DNA of 64,000 nt from Tetraselmis striata. Its lineage: Eukaryota; Chlorophyta; Chlorodendrophyceae; Chlorodendrales; Chlorodendraceae. The notes under the pieces are model-generated. The model searched no databases. It worked only from the letters and a program-made list of their open reading frames with translations, and was not told the DNA's origin. The position numbers and the translations under genes were made by a program. Shown here piece by piece: positions 58,695-64,000 of the stretch. The DNA lies in the NCBI GenBank assembly GCA_006384855.1, contig VCJN01001970.1, forward strand, positions 62,001-126,000, written 5' to 3'. Every line of letters begins with the position of its first letter. Positions within the stretch are counted from its first letter, which is position 1.

Positions 58695-59955
58695 ATGCGC
58701 CGGGCGTGGTGGTGGACTGGTGGGGTGTGACTGTGTGTCAGTGACTGCGACCGCCTGCGCTGGCGGCTCGCGAGTATCATTAGCGACTAGTAGTCGCTAG
58801 TTCCATCACGACGTCAAAATTATATTGACATAACGCTTTCGATATTGCGCCCCTCTGCCGGTTGACCCGCGGCATATCGGTGGCATGAATTTAGTTCACT
58901 TTAAATGGCTTTGGCGCGTTAACGATCGGAGGTGCGAAACCCACGGTTGGCTCTCGACTCTTTATGAGTATTAATTCTGCATAAATAGCATATGCGCATA
59001 CGGCTAGGTACAGGGTGTCAGTAACATCACTCGCACATAGTACACTGCGGCACGTATACACGAGGCGTACGCGCTGACGTGTAGGGCATGTACCATTAGC
59101 GGGTACGCGTGGTATCCGAATACTTCCTTAGGTGCGAGGCCGCGCCGGCGGGTGACTAACCTGAGCATCGGGTACTCGTAAGGATTATTTTAAGGGCGAC
59201 GAGCCCCGTACACCTTAGCATTGTCTTCCCTTTTTGCAGCAGTATATATTTTGTACGGGTTTGTCTTACGAGGAATCGCTGTGAGCTCATAAAAAAGATG
59301 GCGTTGTGCGGATCGGACTGCTGTACCATTATACTACTATGCGACGTTGTAGTCTGTACGATGTACTACATACGTTTGGCATGTGCACACCCTAGATCTT
59401 ACCTTAGCGCCGCCACCTTGCGGCGACAGCGGCAGATGCGTCCGCCCCTGCGGGCTCACCTACCATGCATGTGGTGCACAACCCTACTTGCCATTGGCTG
59501 CCCCTTTCGTCTTGCCATCTTGACTGAAAACACTAACAAGACATGCCGGATCTTCGGGTCACCCGCGCCTCTGCGAGGCGACAGCCGACTGCAGCCTCGG
59601 CCGTAGTGCCGTCGATCTTGGACCCGCCTTCCGCCCAGCGACGGGCGAGCCGTACTGGGCGGGCCAGACAGCCAATTTACGACCCCCAGGAGCAGTCCCG
59701 GTGCCGCGACGCCCCCATCGCGACTGGATTGCTCCCGAACCTGCCGACAACCATGTGCGCGAGGCGGAGGGGGAATCTTCCGCATCCATTGTAGATGTGA
59801 GCTGCCCCGGCTGTGTGAGTTTCGTTTGCCCCATGCTATGTCGGAGTGCGTGCCTATAAATTTTGTGCATGCCCTTTACCCGGCAGGGAGATGGCGTCCA
59901 AGACGTAGCAGTCGAGTACCATCATGAGTGTCGTACCGAAGCGTTTCAGGCCGAG
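58695..59955. other. No gene supported
   Basis: Upstream of the minus gene. Short overlapping frames at 59298-59870 on both strands lack motifs. An attaggttag-like or tRNA-like structure was not found. Confidence 0.4.
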
Positions 59956-60473
59956 TGTGACAATAATGGCATACTCTGTACGGGTACTGTATGATCACAT
60001 CATCATTCATGTACGAGTACCTGCTGTATCGTGTGTGTGCGCGCGTGTGTCACGCGCCACAATACGAGTATTGGTGGATGATGAATCATGAGATGAGTCC
60101 TACTGGTACATGTACACTGTTCAGTAGTAGTTATGGGATACTACGCATGTGCGTATCCGTAGCGGACATATATGTATAATGCACCTGCCTCTGTAACATC
60201 AGTTGTACACTTGTGTATAAACTGATGTGTCACCTACTTGTGCGGAGGTCTCTAAGCGACGACCTCCTGTTCGACACTTCAAGGCACGACTCTCCATGGT
60301 GACGCGCTTAGCAGTGCGCGTGCCGCTTGGTGGTAGCTAGCTGTGAGCTAGCCAGACGCATAAATAGCGGCGGGTGGTGACAACGTTGTAACCATTGTTT
60401 CTTTCTTCTCTATTGCCTCTGTGTTTTCACGCCAGTCTTGCCTTTTGCGTGTGTGAGGGGCGAGGCTGCCGCA
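59956..60473 (+). mobile_element. Solo LTR of the Ty3/gypsy family
   Basis: Plus-strand copy, about 518 bp, running from TGTGACAATAATGGC to GGCTGCCGCA. It is closely similar to both LTRs of 39243-46193 but in the opposite orientation, with no internal sequence on either side. The 4 bases CGAG flank both ends. It likely arose by recombination between LTRs of a former full copy, and it is more diverged than the LTR pair. Confidence 0.88.
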
Positions 60474-60537
60474 CGAGTATCAAAACGACTATATGATTGA
60501 AGACGACTACGTCACGGAAGATTGCCGACAGAGAACA

Positions 60538-60551
60538 CCCCCCCCCCCCCT
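60538..60551 (+). repeat. Poly(C) tract
   Basis: About 13-14 consecutive C. Confidence 0.8.
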
Positions 60552-60599
60552 CCGTAGCCTGCCCTCCCTCAAACTTCCACCCGTCGTGCTTTAAGAAAC

Positions 60600-63500
60600 C
60601 CGTAGAAAGCTACTATATTTATGGCACTGCATTGTAATCCGTGGAGGAGGCGCGGCCATGTATCACTTCACCCCCGCGACCTATCCATCACCCACAGGTG
60701 AGAGTGCCGTCAATATGGAGGTTAACATCTTGGCATTTCTGTCGCAATCTTTGAGTTTGAAGCGGGACGACGTTGGCTAAGAAGCCGCCACTTGCCGCTT
60801 CTTAGGGCTTGAATCTCACGGTGGAAGTGCCAGATGTAGAAGTGTCCCCACCTCCGATGAATTGGAGGAAAGCCGCCGCTACAATACTTTGTCCGCATTC
60901 TTGTATATGTTGCCTCTCGCAATCTCTGAAAGTTAGAGCCAGTATTTGATGTGTTCATGTGTTGCCGCCTCCGCGGCGTCCTTGGGACACCCCGCGTGCA
61001 TGACGGCCTCCCTTGAAACGTGCACTTGCCATGGAGATTGAGTCCATAGGCAAGCATTTTTATGTGAGTGCCTCGCGGAGGGGGTCCTCGCCAGTACTGC
61101 TCTTATATCACATGCCGTATCTCATAGGCAGTCAAACGGGATAGTCCCACTATGTAGTATAGGCAACTTTCTACTGCCATATGTGCCTTCGCTAATCATC
61201 GGCAGCCCGCATCTGTCTTGGAGTTGGACTCCAAAGGCAAGGCCATTGAGGTAATTGCCTTATCGGTGCAAATATAGGGGGGGAGGGGGAGCTAGGCGCG
61301 GTTGCCTCTCACATACCTTCACGTACCTCTGCAGCATGTTTCCGACACCGATAGCGACGAGGGTCGGACTACTACACTAGTGAAAAAGCCCGCCATCTGC
61401 AGTTTCTCGCCTAATCTCTTGCCCGAGCCAAAGCTTGCCGTATGGAATCCTTTGATTAATGGAATCGGCCACTGGAGGAGGTGGTCGTGGCGGTGGTGGT
61501 GGCCGTGGTGGCGGCGGCGGTAATCGTTTTGGAGGTCGTGCTTATTACAATGGTTTCGATCCCCTTGCTATGGCTTCAGTTATGGCCGGCAACTTATTGG
61601 CGCAACAAAATAACCATTCTGGCTTTTTGCCTTATGGTGGTCGTGTTATCGGCCCTTGCCATGGTTGTGGCGCGTTTGGCCACTTGAAGCATCACTGCCC
61701 GAATGCCAAGAAGGGCTGATCAGATGTACATCTCCGGATGTGTACACGGCTTCCTACAGCATGTACTTGATACTTCGCTGTAATAATGCACCAGTGCATT
61801 GATCCTCTGGGATTTGAGACTGTCCATGCAGCTCTCTGTATTTTCATCTTGTGGTTCGAGCTCTGGTTGATAGCTTCTTGAAGCTTGTGGAATATACCTT
61901 TGTTGTCCGTTCAGCATTTGGTTTGTAAGTAATGCCTCTGAGGCTGGCTGACTCTGATTCAGCTTTAATTTTGCCGTTTCTTCGCTTCTGTTTCTCTATG
62001 TCCTTTGGCTCTGATGCCTATTTGATTTGCACTTATTTTCATTTGTATCGCTGATATGATTCATTGTTTCAGCTTACCTGTGCTTGAGCATGTTTTTTTA
62101 TGTCTCTTGGAGCTTTGTATGCTTATTTCTTTGTCAGATTTCCTTTTGATATCTTTTAGTCTTTGAATTTCAAAATCGATTTTGAATTTTGGATTCTTCT
62201 CTCACCCTAATTTGCAGTAGAATATCAACATTATATTCATTATGTCTGTTTTTTGTTGCTATGTTATAGGTACCTCTTCTGGTCCTCATTTTAATCATCC
62301 TCATGATGAGTCTCACTGGGCTCTCAGAGAGCCTCTAGACAGATTTGAGATGGAGCAGGGCATACCCCTGTTCAGAGTTGGTACTCTGAAGAGGTCACTC
62401 CCGTTCTGGCGTTCTATATGCCGCCCTAGCTCTTGGGTCCTGCGATGGATCGAGGACGATGGCTTTTCTCTTCGTTGGAAGACTGCCCCCCCTGCACCAG
62501 CTGAGTTCCCCAACCTTAGAACGGCCCACCAGAATTCAGAGTTTGTGGATGAGTGTGTTGCTGAAATGGTGGCTGCTGGCCATGTTTATGAGAACTCTGA
62601 TAAACCTGCTGTGATTAGTCCTTTAGGCGATGTGCCTAAACCCGCTCTGATAAGCTCCGGCTCATCATTGATATGCGTTATGTCAATGAGGCTATTGATT
62701 GCCCAAACTTCAAATTTGAGGGTCTCTTAGACCTTAAAGATATAATGATGAAAGGTGATCACATGATCGCTTTCGACTTGAAATCTGGTTTCAGTCACGT
62801 CGAGTTTCATTCCTCTGCAAAACCTTATGTCGCCTTCCTGTGGAAGGGCAAGTATTACATGTTCAATAGCTTACCTCTCGGATTGAAAGTGGCTCCTTAT
62901 GCCTTTGCTAAGACCATGTCTGAGCTGGTCAGATACTGGCGCAGAGAGGGTATTCGTGTCCTACCCTATCTGGATGATTTTCTATTTTGTGCCCCCTTAG
63001 CTGCTGATGCATTAGTGCTCGGCAACAGGAATTATTTCTGACTTTGGTAAGTCAGATTTGTGCCGTAATATAGAGAAGAGCACCCCAGCTCCCGTTCGAT
63101 TGCTCAGGCATTTGGGCTTTATGGTTGACTCTGCCACCGGTACTTTTTCAGTGCCAGAAGACCGATGGGATAGGTTACAGCAAGGCATCGCTGAATTGTT
63201 GTATGCCCGCAGAGGCAGAGTGTCTGTCCGCAAGTTGGCTAGTACTATCGGCCAAGCTATCTCCATGATGCTGGCGCGGGGCTCTCTTGCTCAGCTTTAT
63301 ACCCGGCATATGTATGCTGTTCAAAATTCAGTGTGTACGTGGTCCTCCTGGGTTTCTCTCACACCTGAAGCTAGGAATAAACTGTCGTTCTGGGAAGGAT
63401 TAGACAAGAGTTCCTGTGTGGGCAGAATCTGGCCTCGTCAGCATATGGTGGCGATTAATTTGGAAACAGATGCCAGTGGTGATGGTTGGGGTGGTCTTCT

Positions 63501-64000
63501 GATAAATGGCCTGTCAGATTTCCATCAACTTATCGCTCATGAGTTCTTCACTCTGTGGGAGAGAGCCCAATCCCCTACCTTCAGAGAGCTGGCAGGAGTT
63601 ATCAGCTGCATAATGTCTTTATTACATTTTGTGTTGGCGCACTGGTAGTCATCCAGACTGATAACCAGAACCTACTATGGATTGTGGGGAAAGGTAGCAG
63701 ATCTATCCCTATTAATGATCTGGCTATTGAATTACACCTTCTATGTGTAAAGTATGATATCACCTTGAATTTACATTGGGTTCCCAGAGAAAGGAATGTC
63801 CGTGCTGGCGCTATCAGCAAATATGAGGACACTAGTGACTGGATGTTACACAGTAATTATTTTCAGATGCTGGATGCCCGAATGCTGACCTCTTTGCGAG
63901 CAGCAGAAACGCTCACTGTAGTGTGTTCTTTTATTATCAGTTTTGGTGCCCTGGCACTCATGGTGTCAACTCTATGCACCATGACTGGTTTCAGTTCAAT
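60600..64000 (+). mobile_element. DIRS-like retrotransposon, Gag zinc knuckle, RT and RNase H; open at the right edge
   Basis: The plus strand holds a Gly-rich Gag end with CCHC knuckle CHGCGAFGHLKHHC (61459-61719). After a T-rich spacer (61720-62260) come a DIRS-type RT (62242-63041: FDLKSGFSHVEFH; catalytic YLDD in VLPYLDDFLF near 62965), a thumb (63058-63260), and RNase H (LETDASGDGWGGLL near 63470; VIQTDNQNLLW; VPRERNVRAGAISK near 63800). The recombinase would lie beyond the edge. The coding part is visibly AT-richer than the surrounding DNA. Splice-like signals (gtgagt/gtaatt donors, ctgcag acceptors) occur at 60650-61340 and gttatag before gtacct near 62270; some DIRS elements are known to carry introns. 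About three breaks are visible. Confidence 0.75.

Noticed and set aside
1-64000. CRISPR arrays, bacterial operons, rRNA genes
   Set aside because: No regularly spaced repeats with unique spacers, no rRNA-like conserved blocks and no operon structure; all signals are eukaryotic nuclear.

Overview
This window looks like nuclear DNA of a flagellate green alga (chlorophyte or prasinophyte). The sequence shows GC-rich, intron-rich genes with GT-AG and some GC-AG introns, a near-complete cilium gene (CFAP58), and a plant-type organellar tRNA 2-thiouridylase. The species is not determined; the lineage is inference. Four host genes can be supported: CFAP58 (minus, 12291-15530, 4 exons), TRMU/MnmA-type thiouridylase (plus, 31778-34446, 9 exons), an unrecognised coiled-coil protein with two predicted membrane segments (plus, 47781-53847, about 20 exons), and an unrecognised 360-residue protein (minus, 57425-58694, 3 exons). 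A possible terminal exon lies at 7497-7786.

Most of the rest is mobile-element debris. Left to right: the 5' end of an LTR retrotransposon running off the left edge (1-~953, minus); an APE-type LINE (941-~4250, minus); a 1.45 kb unit bounded by inverted repeats (5264-6717); parts of a LINE with a restriction-like endonuclease (RLE) (16005-22202, minus) with further copies of its 3' end at 28324-29515 and 55196-55688; DIRS-like tyrosine-recombinase retrotransposon parts (22431-28317, minus) with a split-direct-repeat arrangement; fragments of a second LINE tail (29515-30330, 54590-55034); a tandemly duplicated unrecognised coding block (35561-36743); a structurally near-complete Ty3/gypsy element (39243-46193, minus) with a 5-bp target duplication; a Ty1/copia 3' fragment (55703-56300); a solo LTR of the Ty3/gypsy family (59956-60473, plus); and an AT-richer DIRS-like element running off the right edge (about 60600-64000, plus).

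The most unusual thing here is in the Ty3/gypsy element. Its first open frame, directly after the primer-binding site, carries what reads as a Nudix hydrolase-like domain. A second module just upstream of the protease carries an HPPW motif and resembles the adenine-methyltransferase-like domain seen in DIRS elements. The same element appears to have landed inside a basic, Lys/Arg-rich host reading frame. Long G or C homopolymers recur through the window, including inside introns of both recognised host genes.
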